From Lapidilactobacillus mulanensis (GTDB lineage Bacteria; Bacillota; Bacilli; Lactobacillales; Lactobacillaceae): DNA of 64,000 nt. Of this stretch, positions 43,201 to 51,969 are shown one piece after another; positions within the stretch are counted from its first letter, which is position 1, and each line of letters opens with the position of its first letter. Under the pieces are notes generated by a model, which had not been told where the DNA came from, did no database searches, and worked only from the letters and a program-made list of their open reading frames with translations. The stretch spans positions 1 through 64,000 of the forward strand of contig NZ_RHOW01000006.1 of NCBI RefSeq assembly GCF_003946215.1. The letters run 5' to 3'. Position numbers and translations under genes: made by a program.

Positions 43201-43407
43201 GCGCTATTTGTGGATGAGGGCTTCGGATCATTGGACGAAAACGCGCTGAATGAAGCCATTGATGCACTGATGAGTTTGGAAAGCCAACAACGCATGATCG
43301 GGATTATTAGTCATGTTCATGAATTGCAAACGCAGATTCCGGATCAATTGAAAGTCATTAGCAATGGTGGCGGTGAAAGCAGAATCGAATATCAAGTCAC
43401 TGAATAA
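40249..43407 (+). CDS. sbcC: Exonuclease subunit SbcC (Rad50-like)
   Basis: SMC-like ATPase of 1052 aa. Walker A in GPTGAGKST (about residue 36), Q-loop, two long coiled-coil arms extremely rich in glutamine, a zinc hook CPVC at about residue 523, then the signature LSGGESFVTALALALALGE and Walker B FVDEGFGSLDE at the C terminus. Partner of SbcD. It ends before a bidirectional terminator. Confidence 0.96.
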   Translation: MRPLKLTMNFFGPYRYEQVDFTKFDQSSMFLISGPTGAGKSTIFDGLVFALYGTASGSQREVADFRSEFAADSDETSVELTFTHRNRFYRVIRKPEQVLAKKRGQGTTKRAAQVELTVYQDDTDEKEERQYTKIDETNIFLTDLLQLNAAQFRQIVLLPQGEFRMFLNGDSNQKEDVLRNLFQTRRYERWVDQLQDKYKQARQQNIETQQKIQALLQQIDWPEDDEEQGTPSVTVRLQQLLQQIDQSEQTLKDSDVALRKLSEQSEQKQNHLTELQQIQKLFQQRTALESEEVMMRQQEPTINQLKQQINLAKWAEKYYIQYSELQQLELAINKIQQQIADAKLTATGLEQQLNDAQKQQYQLQSAEADQTELNQKVIRFSALQPLYRQVDQLVKQQAEVSQNQQLQAKKLAKVQAQLTAVQENAAQINQAQQELPDFYQEQHQIDLQQQRLTGWQQEITQLLQNTDTITQSAQQITQLKTSVNTRHTEYDQALSDYQQTKSDYAYQQILILRKDLIPNQACPVCGSTEHPAVLTASAESSVAVTVSEQSVELADQKRQTAAKKLEQSKNQLEVAQGQQEKLVNETEQRKVNLLQNLRLIDTFKKIESLDEIKTWLQEQQLEISSRQTRLVDQQATADQQAKQLIALKKQAEELTVLQNSEQDKTVELQQSLIIINTQLADKKKQLPTEFATLAALNDFLQTSQQQINEYQQQVDENSRIINQLQQQEVANQTDQQHYNQQLDEQKSRYNATKKQLGVIFNEQWATLTFEQQLDQFVELLKTVGQIELWQQQVSNFEQQITQTQTLLVNLQTQLQDYNESPDVTGAQTALDEIKQQLNQQIEVKAQLKTQIAQQRRIYQQVGKLLEQIDDLSELQILSEVTRGNGSQKLGLERYVLRTYLREVLLVANKRLERLTEGRYRLMLAQESGTTRKNSGLELDVFDDYVGHQRSVRTLSGGESFVTALALALALGEVVQQQTGAIEINALFVDEGFGSLDENALNEAIDALMSLESQQRMIGIISHVHELQTQIPDQLKVISNGGGESRIEYQVTE

Positions 43408-43453
43408 TTACTTGCTACGAAAAACGATGACCGGATGAAAAATATAGGTACTC

Positions 43454-43488
43454 AAAAACTCTCTGAATTGATTTTCAGAGAGTTTTTT
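43454..43488. terminator. Bidirectional terminator between sbcC and the IclR gene
   Basis: AAAAACTCTCTGA/TCAGAGAGTTTTT stem with T-runs on both strands. Confidence 0.88.
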
Positions 43489-43513
43489 GTGGTCATTAAT
43501 TTTTTAACTCGAG

Positions 43514-44278
43514 CTAAATGGCTAATCGCTTTTCGATCAATTGTTTCGTGCGAACAATCTCGACTTTCATTTCCGCTTTGATCTCGTCGTCTAAGCGATA
43601 TCTAGGAATGCTGATACTAAAGGCGCCCAGTAATTTCCGATTATTGATAATCGTTGAAGCAATGCAATAAACATCTTCATCACGCTCAGAATCATCGAAG
43701 GCTAAGTTGGCCTGACGTGCATCTTCAAGCTGTGAAAATAAAACTTTCTGGTCAGTGATCGTTGATGCCGTGATCGGTGTCAATTCATGCGTGTTTAAAT
43801 AGCTTTGGAGCCGTTTTTGCGGGTAAGTACTCAGGATTGCCTTGCCCATTCCAGTTGCGTACAGTGGTGCTCTCATGCCCACATGGGAGGTCATGACCGT
43901 GATCGATTTTTTACCGGGAAATTTATCGAGGTAGACTAATTCGTCATTTTCGAGGCCACCTAGGTGAACCGTTTCACCGAATTTGTCGCGCAGTGATAAT
44001 AAATACGGCCGGCATAGCGTCACTAGACTAAACTCTTCGAGAAATGCATCGTTAAACTTTAGAAAAGCCGGGCCGATTTTATAAGTTTTATGTTGTTCGT
44101 TTTTAACGACATAGTTGATCTGCTGTAAGGTTTCTAAAATCTTTGACGTCGTTGACATGGTGATGCCAGTCTCTTGAGAAATTTCTGAGAGATTAGTCGC
44201 TTTTTTAACGGCAATTGCGTTTAAGATCTGATTGGCTTTGATCAATACTGTACCGTAAGTTGTTTTTGCTTCTGTCAT
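43514..44278 (-). CDS. IclR family transcriptional regulator (KdgR-like)
   Basis: 254 aa from the ATG at 44278, which has AAGGAAG eight bases upstream; a longer frame to 44473 has no support and crosses the kduI promoter. N-terminal winged helix (about 10-65, LSEISQETGITMSTTSKILETL) and C-terminal IclR effector domain (GMRAPLYATGMGKAILS). Divergent from kduI with a perfect palindrome in the kduI promoter, so it is likely a repressor relieved by 2-keto-3-deoxygluconate or a related uronate, as for KdgR. Confidence 0.88.
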   Translation of the reverse strand: MTEAKTTYGTVLIKANQILNAIAVKKATNLSEISQETGITMSTTSKILETLQQINYVVKNEQHKTYKIGPAFLKFNDAFLEEFSLVTLCRPYLLSLRDKFGETVHLGGLENDELVYLDKFPGKKSITVMTSHVGMRAPLYATGMGKAILSTYPQKRLQSYLNTHELTPITASTITDQKVLFSQLEDARQANLAFDDSERDEDVYCIASTIINNRKLLGAFSISIPRYRLDDEIKAEMKVEIVRTKQLIEKRLAI

Positions 44279-44335
44279 TTTGAGTGCTTCCTTTATTTTG
44301 AGTGAAATATTTATGATTAATGATACCGCATACAC

Positions 44336-44364
44336 TTGCTTTTTCCACAAATCTATTATATCAT
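44336..44364 (+). promoter_or_regulatory. Probable kduI promoter
   Basis: -35 TTGCTT (44336-44341) and -10 TATCAT (44359-44364) are 17 bp apart; the start point would be near 44371. Confidence 0.6.
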
Positions 44365-44375
44365 TTATTTGCGAT

Positions 44376-44394
44376 TTGGAAATAGTATTTCCAA
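44376..44394. promoter_or_regulatory. Probable IclR-type operator in front of kduI
   Basis: Perfect 19-bp palindrome TTGGAAATAGTATTTCCAA just downstream of the predicted start point, a repressing position. Size and symmetry fit IclR dimers, and the adjacent divergent gene encodes one. Confidence 0.65.
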
Positions 44395-44419
44395 TAAAGA
44401 AATTACAGGAGGTTTTTAC

Positions 44420-45265
44420 ATGAGCTTTAAAATGGTTACGAAATATGCACACAGTCCCGAGGATATTCGGCATTATGACACGGAAAAATTACGCGAGGAA
44501 TTTTTAGCAGAACACTTATTTTCAACTGGGGATATTAATTTAGTTTATACGTACAATGATCGAATGATTTTCGGCGGTGTTACGCCAGGTGCTGAACCAT
44601 TAGAGATCGTTTTGGACAAGCAACTTGGTGTCGATTATTTCTTACAACGTCGGGAATTGGGCGTCATTAATATTGGCGGTAACGGTACAATAACGATCGA
44701 TGGTCAAACAGAACCAATGGTTGCTCATGATGGCTATTACGTTGGTGTTGGCGAAAAACATGTGGTCTTTGCTTCGGATGATCCTAAAAACCCTGCTAAG
44801 TTCTACGTTGTTTCAACGCCCGGAACAACTAAGTTTCCTAATAAAAAATTACCATTTGCCAATGCTTTAGCCAAACCAATTGGCGATCAAAAGCATATGA
44901 ACAAGCGAACAATTTACAAATATATCGATGCTTCGCAAATGGATACTTGCCAATTACAAATGGGTTATACCGTTCTAGAGCCAGGTAATTCTTGGAATAC
45001 CATGCCAGCACATACGCATGCACGTCGCATGGAAACTTATCTCTATCTTGAATTTGCCGAACCCGATACACGCGTGATCCATTTCATGGGACAACCTAAC
45101 GAATCTAAGCATATTTTCTTAAATCCTGAAGACGCCGTTGTGAACCCAAGCTGGTCGATTCACTGTGGTGTCGGGACAACTAGTTACGCTTTTATTTGGG
45201 CAATGTGTGGCGAGAACCAGACGTACGATGACATGGATGTTGTCGAAATGAAGGATTTGAAATAA
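44420..45265 (+). CDS. kduI: 5-keto-4-deoxyuronate isomerase
   Basis: Cytoplasmic cupin enzyme (281 aa) that converts 5-keto-4-deoxyuronate (from unsaturated uronates) to 3-deoxy-D-glycero-2,5-hexodiulosonate. Metal-binding cluster in MPAHTHARRMETYLY and the C-terminal WSIHCGVGTTSYAFIWAMCGEN are typical. ATG at 44420 with AGGAGG. First gene of the uronate operon, followed by kduD. Confidence 0.95.
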   Translation: MSFKMVTKYAHSPEDIRHYDTEKLREEFLAEHLFSTGDINLVYTYNDRMIFGGVTPGAEPLEIVLDKQLGVDYFLQRRELGVINIGGNGTITIDGQTEPMVAHDGYYVGVGEKHVVFASDDPKNPAKFYVVSTPGTTKFPNKKLPFANALAKPIGDQKHMNKRTIYKYIDASQMDTCQLQMGYTVLEPGNSWNTMPAHTHARRMETYLYLEFAEPDTRVIHFMGQPNESKHIFLNPEDAVVNPSWSIHCGVGTTSYAFIWAMCGENQTYDDMDVVEMKDLK

Positions 45266-45302
45266 TCGGATTTTCATTGTTTTCGAAAAGGAGATCATAA
45301 AA

Positions 45303-46118
45303 ATGGCGCAATCACCAGAAGAAATCAAACAAAACGAAGCAGCTCTCGATAAATTTAAAATGAGTGCCTTCTCACTAAACGGAAAGGTTGCTGTAATTAC
45401 CGGCGGAAACACTGGCCTTGGACAAGGCTATGCAGTTGCACTGGCCGAAGCTGGCGCGGATATTTTTATTCCAACATTTGGGACTGCCGAATGGGACGAA
45501 ACGCGGCACATGATCGAGAAGCGCGGTCATAAAGTTGAGTTTATGAATGTCGATTTAACAGAAAAAGGGATCGCTGAAAAGGTTGTTACCAAAGCAGTTG
45601 AGACTTTTGGTCATATCGATATTTTAATCAATAACGCAGGGATGATCAAGCGTAATCCGCTGTTGGAGTCGAAAGATGAAGATTGGGATCGCGTCATCAA
45701 TATCAACTTGAATGCTGTTTATCACCTGTCTTTGGCGGCTGCTAAAGAATTTGCGAAACAAAAATCAGGTAAGATCATTAATATTGGCTCAATGCTTTCC
45801 TTCCAAGGTGGCAAGTTTATTCCTTCGTACACGGCATCCAAACATGGTGTTGCCGGTTTAACTAAGGCATTTGCCAGCGAGTTAGGTGCTTATAACGTTC
45901 AAGTTAACGCCATTGCACCGGGCTACATCAAGACTGCTAATACGGAACCAATTCGCGCGCAAAAAGATCGTAACGACGAAATCTTAAGTCGGATTCCTGC
46001 CGGTCATTGGGCAGAACCATCTGAACTCATGGGTGTGGCAGTCTTCTTGGCCAGCGCAGCTTCAAACTATGTCAACGGCCATATTTTAGCTGTTGATGGT
46101 GGTTATTTAGTTAGATAA
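45303..46118 (+). CDS. kduD: 2-dehydro-3-deoxy-D-gluconate 5-dehydrogenase (KduD)
   Basis: Short-chain dehydrogenase of 271 aa that reduces the KduI product to 2-keto-3-deoxygluconate with NAD(P)H. Rossmann motif TGGNTGLGQG, NNAG, Ser in GSMLS and catalytic YTASK. It follows kduI by 37 bp and shares its operon; a terminator lies behind it. Confidence 0.93.
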   Translation: MAQSPEEIKQNEAALDKFKMSAFSLNGKVAVITGGNTGLGQGYAVALAEAGADIFIPTFGTAEWDETRHMIEKRGHKVEFMNVDLTEKGIAEKVVTKAVETFGHIDILINNAGMIKRNPLLESKDEDWDRVININLNAVYHLSLAAAKEFAKQKSGKIINIGSMLSFQGGKFIPSYTASKHGVAGLTKAFASELGAYNVQVNAIAPGYIKTANTEPIRAQKDRNDEILSRIPAGHWAEPSELMGVAVFLASAASNYVNGHILAVDGGYLVR

Positions 46119-46141
46119 TCAGCAATATTTAAGCACAGTGG

Positions 46142-46175
46142 AAACTTGAATCCAATATTCTGGGTTCAAGTTTTT
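46142..46175 (+). terminator. Terminator after kduD
   Basis: Stem AAACTTGAATCCA/TGGGTTCAAGTTT followed by T residues. It may allow partial readthrough into kdgA. Confidence 0.75.
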
Positions 46176-46225
46176 ACCGTGTCATTGATGAATTTCATTT
46201 ATATTATTTTAAGGAGCGTATTCCA

Positions 46226-46870
46226 ATGTCAAAAGAAGAAATTTTAACTAAAGTCGGCGAGGCCGGTGTTGTTGCCGTTGTTCGTGCAGATACCGTAGAA
46301 CGAAGTGTTGAGGTTGCCCAGGCTTGTATTGCTGGTGGTGTTAAAGGGATCGAGTTAACTTATACCGTTCCCAATGCCGCCGAAGCGATCCGTCAATTAA
46401 TTGCAGCAAACGCTGATCAACCTGATGTGTTGATTGGAGCAGGTACAGTTTTAACCGAATTTGATGCGAATGAAGCCATTAAAGTTGGCGCGAAATTCAT
46501 TGTTAGTCCAGCTTTTAACGAGCAAGTTGCGTTGACTTGTAACGCACAAGGCATTAATTACTTCCCTGGCTGTTTCACACCAACAGAAGTTTATACCGCT
46601 AAAACAGCCGGTGTTGGTTTGGTCAAGATTTTCCCAGCCAGTGTTGTTGGTCCTTCGATCACTAAAGAATTGCACGGCCCATTTCCAACGACGAGAATCA
46701 TGCCCACTGGTGGCGTGAACTTAGACAATTTAACCGATTGGCTTGATGCAGGCGCATATGTTGTCGGTGTTGGTGGTAGCTTAGTTGGTAATAGCGAGAC
46801 AAGTCTGGAGACAATCACTGATAATGCATCTAAGTTTGTCAGCAAAGTCCAAGCTTGGCGTCAAAAATAA
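46226..46870 (+). CDS. kdgA: 2-dehydro-3-deoxy-phosphogluconate aldolase
   Basis: 214-aa class I aldolase that cleaves KDPG to pyruvate and glyceraldehyde-3-phosphate. TIM barrel with Glu in KGIELTYTVP, the Schiff-base lysine in VKIFPA and the phosphate loop PTGGV/GVGGSLVG. AAGGAG site. It precedes kdgK, which makes its substrate. Confidence 0.95.
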   Translation: MSKEEILTKVGEAGVVAVVRADTVERSVEVAQACIAGGVKGIELTYTVPNAAEAIRQLIAANADQPDVLIGAGTVLTEFDANEAIKVGAKFIVSPAFNEQVALTCNAQGINYFPGCFTPTEVYTAKTAGVGLVKIFPASVVGPSITKELHGPFPTTRIMPTGGVNLDNLTDWLDAGAYVVGVGGSLVGNSETSLETITDNASKFVSKVQAWRQK

Positions 46871-46891
46871 CGACTGAAGAGGCTATTACTC

Positions 46892-47917
46892 ATGACTAAA
46901 GTATTGACCTTTGGGGAAATGATGCTGCGCTTGAAACCCGCAGGCAATAATCGGATTTTGCAGGCCGCAGATTTTGAAGTAAATTATGGTGGTGCTGAGG
47001 CAAATGTAGCCGTGTCTTTAAGTTTGCTTGGCGATCAAGCAGCTTATCTCACTAAATTTCCTGACAATTTATTAGGCGATGCAGCGCTAGGCACGCTGAT
47101 AAAGTACGGCGTTATAACGGATAAAGTTTTACGCGGTGGGCCTCGTTTAGGTATCTACTTTTTTGAAAAAGGCGCCAGCGTGCGAACAACTAATGTTGTT
47201 TATGATCGTGCGGGAAGTTCCTTTGCTGAAACAAAGCGGACTGAATTTGATTGGCCGAAATTGTTAGCTGATGTTGATTATTTTTATTTTTCAGGTATTA
47301 CGCCAGCAATCTCGCGTGAATTGCAAGAGGCCGTTCTTGCTGCTTGCCAATATTGTCAGGCACATCAGATCACGGTGGTCTGCGATTTGAATTACCGTGG
47401 AAAAATGTGGTCACCTGAACGTGCGCAAGAGGTCATGGCTGAATTAATGCAATACGTGAATATTTGCATCGCTAATGATGAAGATTTCGAAGCCTCTCTT
47501 GGCATTAAAGCCTTCGACGGTGATATGAGTCGCGGAATTGACCAGAAAGCCGATTTTAAGGCCGGTATGCTCGAAGTGACGAAACGTTATCCGAACTGCC
47601 ACACAGTTGCAAGTGTTCTCCGCAACATTTATTCTGTCGAGGCAAGTCAGTGGACCGGATTATTATTACATGACGGTCAATATTACGATGCTCCGGTCTA
47701 TGACATGCACGTCATGGAAGGTGTCGCTTCTGGCGACGCGTTTGGCGCTGGCTTAATCCACGGATTCGTACACAATTTTGAACCGCAAGATATGATCGAG
47801 TATGCAATTGCGGCGAGTGTTTTGAAATTGACGATCAGCGGCGATTTAAATTTGGTCAGTGATCAGGAAATTCGCGCAATCAAAGGACAAGGCGCTGGCG
47901 CGAGTATGAGCAGATAA
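46892..47917 (+). CDS. kdgK: 2-dehydro-3-deoxygluconokinase
   Basis: PfkB/ribokinase-type kinase of 341 aa that phosphorylates KDG to KDPG. N-terminal GEMMLRLKP, NYGGAEANVAVSL substrate lid and the C-terminal anion-hole motif GVASGDAFGAG with the catalytic Asp. It lies 21 bp after kdgA. The specificity is inferred from the operon. Confidence 0.92.
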   Translation: MTKVLTFGEMMLRLKPAGNNRILQAADFEVNYGGAEANVAVSLSLLGDQAAYLTKFPDNLLGDAALGTLIKYGVITDKVLRGGPRLGIYFFEKGASVRTTNVVYDRAGSSFAETKRTEFDWPKLLADVDYFYFSGITPAISRELQEAVLAACQYCQAHQITVVCDLNYRGKMWSPERAQEVMAELMQYVNICIANDEDFEASLGIKAFDGDMSRGIDQKADFKAGMLEVTKRYPNCHTVASVLRNIYSVEASQWTGLLLHDGQYYDAPVYDMHVMEGVASGDAFGAGLIHGFVHNFEPQDMIEYAIAASVLKLTISGDLNLVSDQEIRAIKGQGAGASMSR

Positions 47918-47968
47918 CGTCAGCGTGAACCGCAAGATTTGTTTTAAAAATGGTTCAAGGAGATCAAA

Positions 47969-48634
47969 ATGTTTTATATCATTGGTGATTCTACGGCGGC
48001 AACTAAAAGTCCAGAACAAAAGCCCCAAAGCGGTTGGGGAGAGTATCTTTATCTTTTCTTAGGTGCAAAAAAAGAAGCGGTTGTTAATTTAGCCGTCAAT
48101 GGCCGCAGTACGAAATCTTTTCTAGCTGAAAATAGATTTACTGAATTATTACGCGTTTTACAACCCGATGATACCGTTTTTATCCAGTTTGGCCATAATG
48201 ATGAAAAAGTCAGGGATCCGGCTCGTTATACGGATCCTTTTGGTGTATTCTCAGAAAACTTAATCTATTTTGTGACCCAAATTCAGTCTAAAAATGCCAC
48301 ACCGATTTTGTTAACGCCACAGGCACGTCGCAACTTCAAAGAGAATATCTTAGTAGATACGCATGGCGATTATTTAAAAGCGGTTTATCAAACCGCTGAG
48401 AAAACAAATGTAACTTTGTTAGACGCGAATCAATTTTCGATGAATTTATTACGGCAAATGGGTCCGCAAAATTCCGTGGTGCTTTTTAATCACTTGGCAT
48501 ATGGAGAATCTCCTAACTATCCTGAAGGTGTCGGCGATAATACCCACTTCTCGATTCTGGGCGCGCATTTATTTGCTGAGGGGATTGCGAGAATGTACGT
48601 TGATTATAAAAACGCTGAAATAGCAGGTGATTGA
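47969..48634 (+). CDS. SGNH-family rhamnogalacturonan acetylesterase
   Basis: 221-aa esterase expected to remove acetyl groups from rhamnogalacturonan or homogalacturonan fragments. SGNH blocks: IGDSTAA with the nucleophile Ser, VNGRSTKSF, FGHND and the C-terminal GDNTHFS with Asp/His. This is the CE12-like pattern. There is no signal peptide, so it would act on imported oligosaccharides. Its stop overlaps the start region of the next gene. Confidence 0.85.
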   Translation: MFYIIGDSTAATKSPEQKPQSGWGEYLYLFLGAKKEAVVNLAVNGRSTKSFLAENRFTELLRVLQPDDTVFIQFGHNDEKVRDPARYTDPFGVFSENLIYFVTQIQSKNATPILLTPQARRNFKENILVDTHGDYLKAVYQTAEKTNVTLLDANQFSMNLLRQMGPQNSVVLFNHLAYGESPNYPEGVGDNTHFSILGAHLFAEGIARMYVDYKNAEIAGD

Positions 48635-48636
48635 AA

Positions 48637-49494
48637 ATGAATTGTGGTATTCGTGCACATGATATTCAAATTGTTGATAATCCGGACGCGCTGGTTTCGC
48701 GCATCGAAGCCATGGGATTTGATTACGTTCAGTTTGCGCCTAAATTTTCGTTGGCGGGTTTGACGGATCAAGGGAATAACCTGAATTTCGGATTAGCAAA
48801 TTATACCAGGCAATGTTTTACCGATCATGATGTGTCGATTGCGATTCTGGGTTGCTATTCGAATATTATTCATCCGGATTTGAAGATCAGACAACAAAAT
48901 TTGGAACGGTTTATTGACTATATGTCGATGGCCAGCACGTTTGGCGTCCCGCTGGTTGCAACGGAAACGGGTAGTGTGGATGATTTATTTTTGCCACGTG
49001 CGGCGAGTTATACGCCGGAAGCCGTGGATGATGTCATTGAACAGGTGAAATATCTCGTTGAACAGGCTGAGAAAATTGGTTGTTTGGTCGGGATCGAGCC
49101 AGGCGTCAATCATCCGATCCATGATTTTGCAACCATTCAACAATTGTTAGACGCGATTCCGTCACCTAATTTAAAATTAATATTTGACGCCACCAACCTC
49201 GTTTCCAGTGAAAAGTCTGATGTGGTTGCTATTTTGAGGACAGGGATCCAGCAGTTTGGCCGGAAAATTTATGCGTTTCATCTTAAAGATTACGTTTATA
49301 ACGACAATCATATTCAAACAGTGCCTGTTGGCGACGGTGTTATCGATCTGGCGGCTGCACTGCAGGTGATTCAAGAATTGGCACCTTATTCATATCAGGT
49401 TTGGGATGAAGTTTCTGCGACCAACTTTGAACGGTCGATTCGGCGCATTCAAGAATTGGAACATGAGGCAGATCAGCATCTAATCAGAAAATGA
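48637..49494 (+). CDS. Sugar-phosphate isomerase/epimerase-like TIM barrel protein
   Basis: 285 aa. Xylose-isomerase-like TIM barrel with metal ligands suggested by ATETGSV, IEPGVNHPIH, FDATNL, HLKDYV and the C-terminal WDEVS. I prefer the ATG at 48637, seven bases after AGGTGA; a TTG at 48631 overlaps the previous stop. A paralogue lies at 51059-51895. A role as a uronate epimerase or isomerase next to UxaC is plausible but not shown. Confidence 0.75.
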   Translation: MNCGIRAHDIQIVDNPDALVSRIEAMGFDYVQFAPKFSLAGLTDQGNNLNFGLANYTRQCFTDHDVSIAILGCYSNIIHPDLKIRQQNLERFIDYMSMASTFGVPLVATETGSVDDLFLPRAASYTPEAVDDVIEQVKYLVEQAEKIGCLVGIEPGVNHPIHDFATIQQLLDAIPSPNLKLIFDATNLVSSEKSDVVAILRTGIQQFGRKIYAFHLKDYVYNDNHIQTVPVGDGVIDLAAALQVIQELAPYSYQVWDEVSATNFERSIRRIQELEHEADQHLIRK

Positions 49495-49593
49495 TTATTG
49501 AAGAAACTGCGCCAATCGTTTATACCTAGGGTGATAACAGAACGTGGTTGATGTTTTACACGAACTTATAAAAATGAACAGGAAGGTGCCAAG

Positions 49594-51012
49594 ATGTCTT
49601 TTTTGGATCAGGATTTTTTGTTAACAACTCAGCCAGCACGAGAATTATTTCATAATTATGCGGAGAAAATGCCGATTATTGATTTCCACTGTCATTTGAA
49701 TCCGGAAGAAATTTATGATGATAAAAAATTTGCGAATATTACTAGTATTTGGCTGAATGAAGGCACATATGGAGATCACTATAAGTGGCGCTTAATGCGC
49801 GCGAATGGTGTCCCCGAAGAATTGATCACGGGCGACGGTGATGATTATGACAAGTTTGTCGCGTGGGCAGGAACAATTGAGAAGTCGGTCGGAAATCCAT
49901 TGTATGAATGGACACACCTTGAATTGCGCCGCTTCTTTGGTATCGATGATCTATTAACGGTCAAGAATGCGCCGAAAATCTGGGAAAAGGCCAATCGATT
50001 ATTACAAACGGATGATTTCGGTGCGCGCGAATTGATCCGCAACTCCAATGTAAAGGCAGTTTGTACGACCGATGATCCAGCCTCTGATCTACATTTTCAT
50101 CAGCTATTAAAAAAAGATGAAGCAGAGAATGGCTTTAAAGTTTTGCCAGCGATGCGGCCAGATAAGGCGATTCATCTTGAAAACGATGAGTATGGCGACT
50201 ATCTCAAACAACTCGCACAAATTTCCGGTGTGGCGATCCATTCGTTTAAAGATTTGGTTGCGGCATTACGCCAGCGATTTGAATTTTTCTCCAGTATGGG
50301 TGGTGCGCTCTCTGATCACTCACTAGAGACTTTTATCTTCGTCGAAGCCACTGATACCCAATTAGATGCAATCGTTGCCAAAGCAGCCCAAAACGAGCCT
50401 CTCAGTCAAAAAGAAATCAATCAGTACGTCACTGCGTTGATTGAAAACTTAATGAAGTTAAATACCGAATTTAATTGGACGATGCAATTCCATATTAATT
50501 CAGCACGCAACTTGAATCAGCAAATGTTTGCCAAAATTGGTGCGGATACAGGCTACGATGCGATGGGTTCACAACCAGATATTGTCGTTCAAATGCAGAA
50601 GCTATACATTAAGATGGCAAATGAAAATGCAATTCCGAAATCAATTTTCTATTCATTGAACCCGAATGATTGGCTCTCGTTAACAACGATGATGCAATCA
50701 TTCCAAGGCAACGGCGTTCAACGCCTGCAATTAGGTGCCGCTTGGTGGTTCAACGATACTGCAGAAGGCATGACGCAACAATTAACAACCTTTGCTGAAC
50801 AAAGTTTGTTGCCAAACTTTGTGGGAATGTTGACTGATTCGCGCAGCTTCTTGTCATATCCACGTCATGAATATTTCCGCCGCGTTTTGTGCGAATATTA
50901 TGGTCAGTTGATCGTAAAAGGGCGCGTGCCTGACGACTTAGCGGTCATTGGCAAAATCGTTCAAGATATTAGCTATAATAATGCTTATAACTACTTTGGA
51001 TTCTTTAAGTGA
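49594..51012 (+). CDS. uxaC: Uronate (glucuronate/galacturonate) isomerase
   Basis: Amidohydrolase-fold enzyme of 472 aa that isomerises galacturonate to tagaturonate or glucuronate to fructuronate. Metal motif [14 protein letters not shown] at the N terminus, [17 protein letters not shown], and LTDSRSF near the C terminus; all are family-typical. AGGAAGG site. No UxaA/UxaB or UxuA/UxuB in the window, so the next steps are encoded elsewhere or bypassed. Confidence 0.94.
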   Translation: MSFLDQDFLLTTQPARELFHNYAEKMPIIDFHCHLNPEEIYDDKKFANITSIWLNEGTYGDHYKWRLMRANGVPEELITGDGDDYDKFVAWAGTIEKSVGNPLYEWTHLELRRFFGIDDLLTVKNAPKIWEKANRLLQTDDFGARELIRNSNVKAVCTTDDPASDLHFHQLLKKDEAENGFKVLPAMRPDKAIHLENDEYGDYLKQLAQISGVAIHSFKDLVAALRQRFEFFSSMGGALSDHSLETFIFVEATDTQLDAIVAKAAQNEPLSQKEINQYVTALIENLMKLNTEFNWTMQFHINSARNLNQQMFAKIGADTGYDAMGSQPDIVVQMQKLYIKMANENAIPKSIFYSLNPNDWLSLTTMMQSFQGNGVQRLQLGAAWWFNDTAEGMTQQLTTFAEQSLLPNFVGMLTDSRSFLSYPRHEYFRRVLCEYYGQLIVKGRVPDDLAVIGKIVQDISYNNAYNYFGFFK

Positions 51013-51022
51013 AAATTCAAAT

Positions 51023-51060
51023 AAAAATCCCCGTGATCGAGTTGATCACGGGGATTTTTT
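51023..51060. terminator. Bidirectional terminator after uxaC
   Basis: Perfect 16-bp stem AAAAATCCCCGTGATC/GATCACGGGGATTTTT. Its edge overlaps the stop codon of the convergent epimerase gene. Confidence 0.92.
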
Positions 51061-51895
51061 AAATCTGATCATAAATTTCTTGGAGTGACTCAATAGCTGG
51101 CGTAATATCAGGTGCTTTGGTCGACTCTAGCGATGTGTACATCATCGGCTTATTCAGCTTAATGTATTTCAGGATCGGTCGATAGTCCATCAGACCTTGA
51201 CCAACTGGGACTATTTTGAGCTGATGATTATCAATCATAAAGTCTTTTAAATGGATGGCGGCAATATCATCGACTAAATCTTCGATTGCATCTTCAATTA
51301 AACGATCGAGATCCATATAATTATCTGAATTGACTAAATTGGCAAAGTCCAAAATAATTTTAAGATTTGGTGAATCGATCTCTTTTAACAATCGTTTGGC
51401 GAGCGCGCTAGTATGAATAGGGTGATTCTGGCCAGGCTCAATGCCAATAGTCACGCCCAATTTTTCGGCTTTGTCGATCATCAGACTGACAGAATTTCTA
51501 ACCGTTACATAAGCCGATTCGGTGAAATTAGCTTCAGTATATCCGTTACCAACACTACCAGTTTCAGTGCCAATAATTGCGGCGTCAAAGTCAGTGACCA
51601 ACTCGCTATAATATTTAAACTTGTCGAGTTCATTCTGTCGCTTGTTTAAATCACTTGCTGATAAATTGATGTAGCAACCAAGAATCGAAATTTTGATGTG
51701 ATGGTTACGTAAAGTCTGTCCGTAATAGTTAGCGAGCCCTTTACTGGGGACTTTGTTTTCAAAGACGTCTGGAAAACATTTTGTCGGTGCAAACTGAATA
51801 TGGTGAAGTTCATATAAGTTTAATTGGTCGATCAGTGAATTTAAATCAGAAAATGCTAAATCGTGGGCACGAATGCCTAGATTAAGTGGGAGCAT
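51059..51895 (-). CDS. Second sugar-phosphate isomerase/epimerase-like protein
   Basis: 278-aa TIM barrel protein clearly related to the one at 48637-49494: shared GIRAHD start, QFAP, ILGCY, ETGSV, IGIEPGQNHPIH, HLKDF and VPVGQG. GGAGG precedes the ATG. Convergent with uxaC and downstream of the AraC-type regulator. Substrate unknown; probably a sugar acid or a rhamnogalacturonan-derived sugar. Confidence 0.75.
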   Translation of the reverse strand: MLPLNLGIRAHDLAFSDLNSLIDQLNLYELHHIQFAPTKCFPDVFENKVPSKGLANYYGQTLRNHHIKISILGCYINLSASDLNKRQNELDKFKYYSELVTDFDAAIIGTETGSVGNGYTEANFTESAYVTVRNSVSLMIDKAEKLGVTIGIEPGQNHPIHTSALAKRLLKEIDSPNLKIILDFANLVNSDNYMDLDRLIEDAIEDLVDDIAAIHLKDFMIDNHQLKIVPVGQGLMDYRPILKYIKLNKPMMYTSLESTKAPDITPAIESLQEIYDQI

Positions 51896-51969
51896 ATGTG
51901 CGACCTCCTCTAGTTTAAATCATAAATTTAATTCAGCGCAGTTAGGAAATTAATCGATTTGTTACGGCG

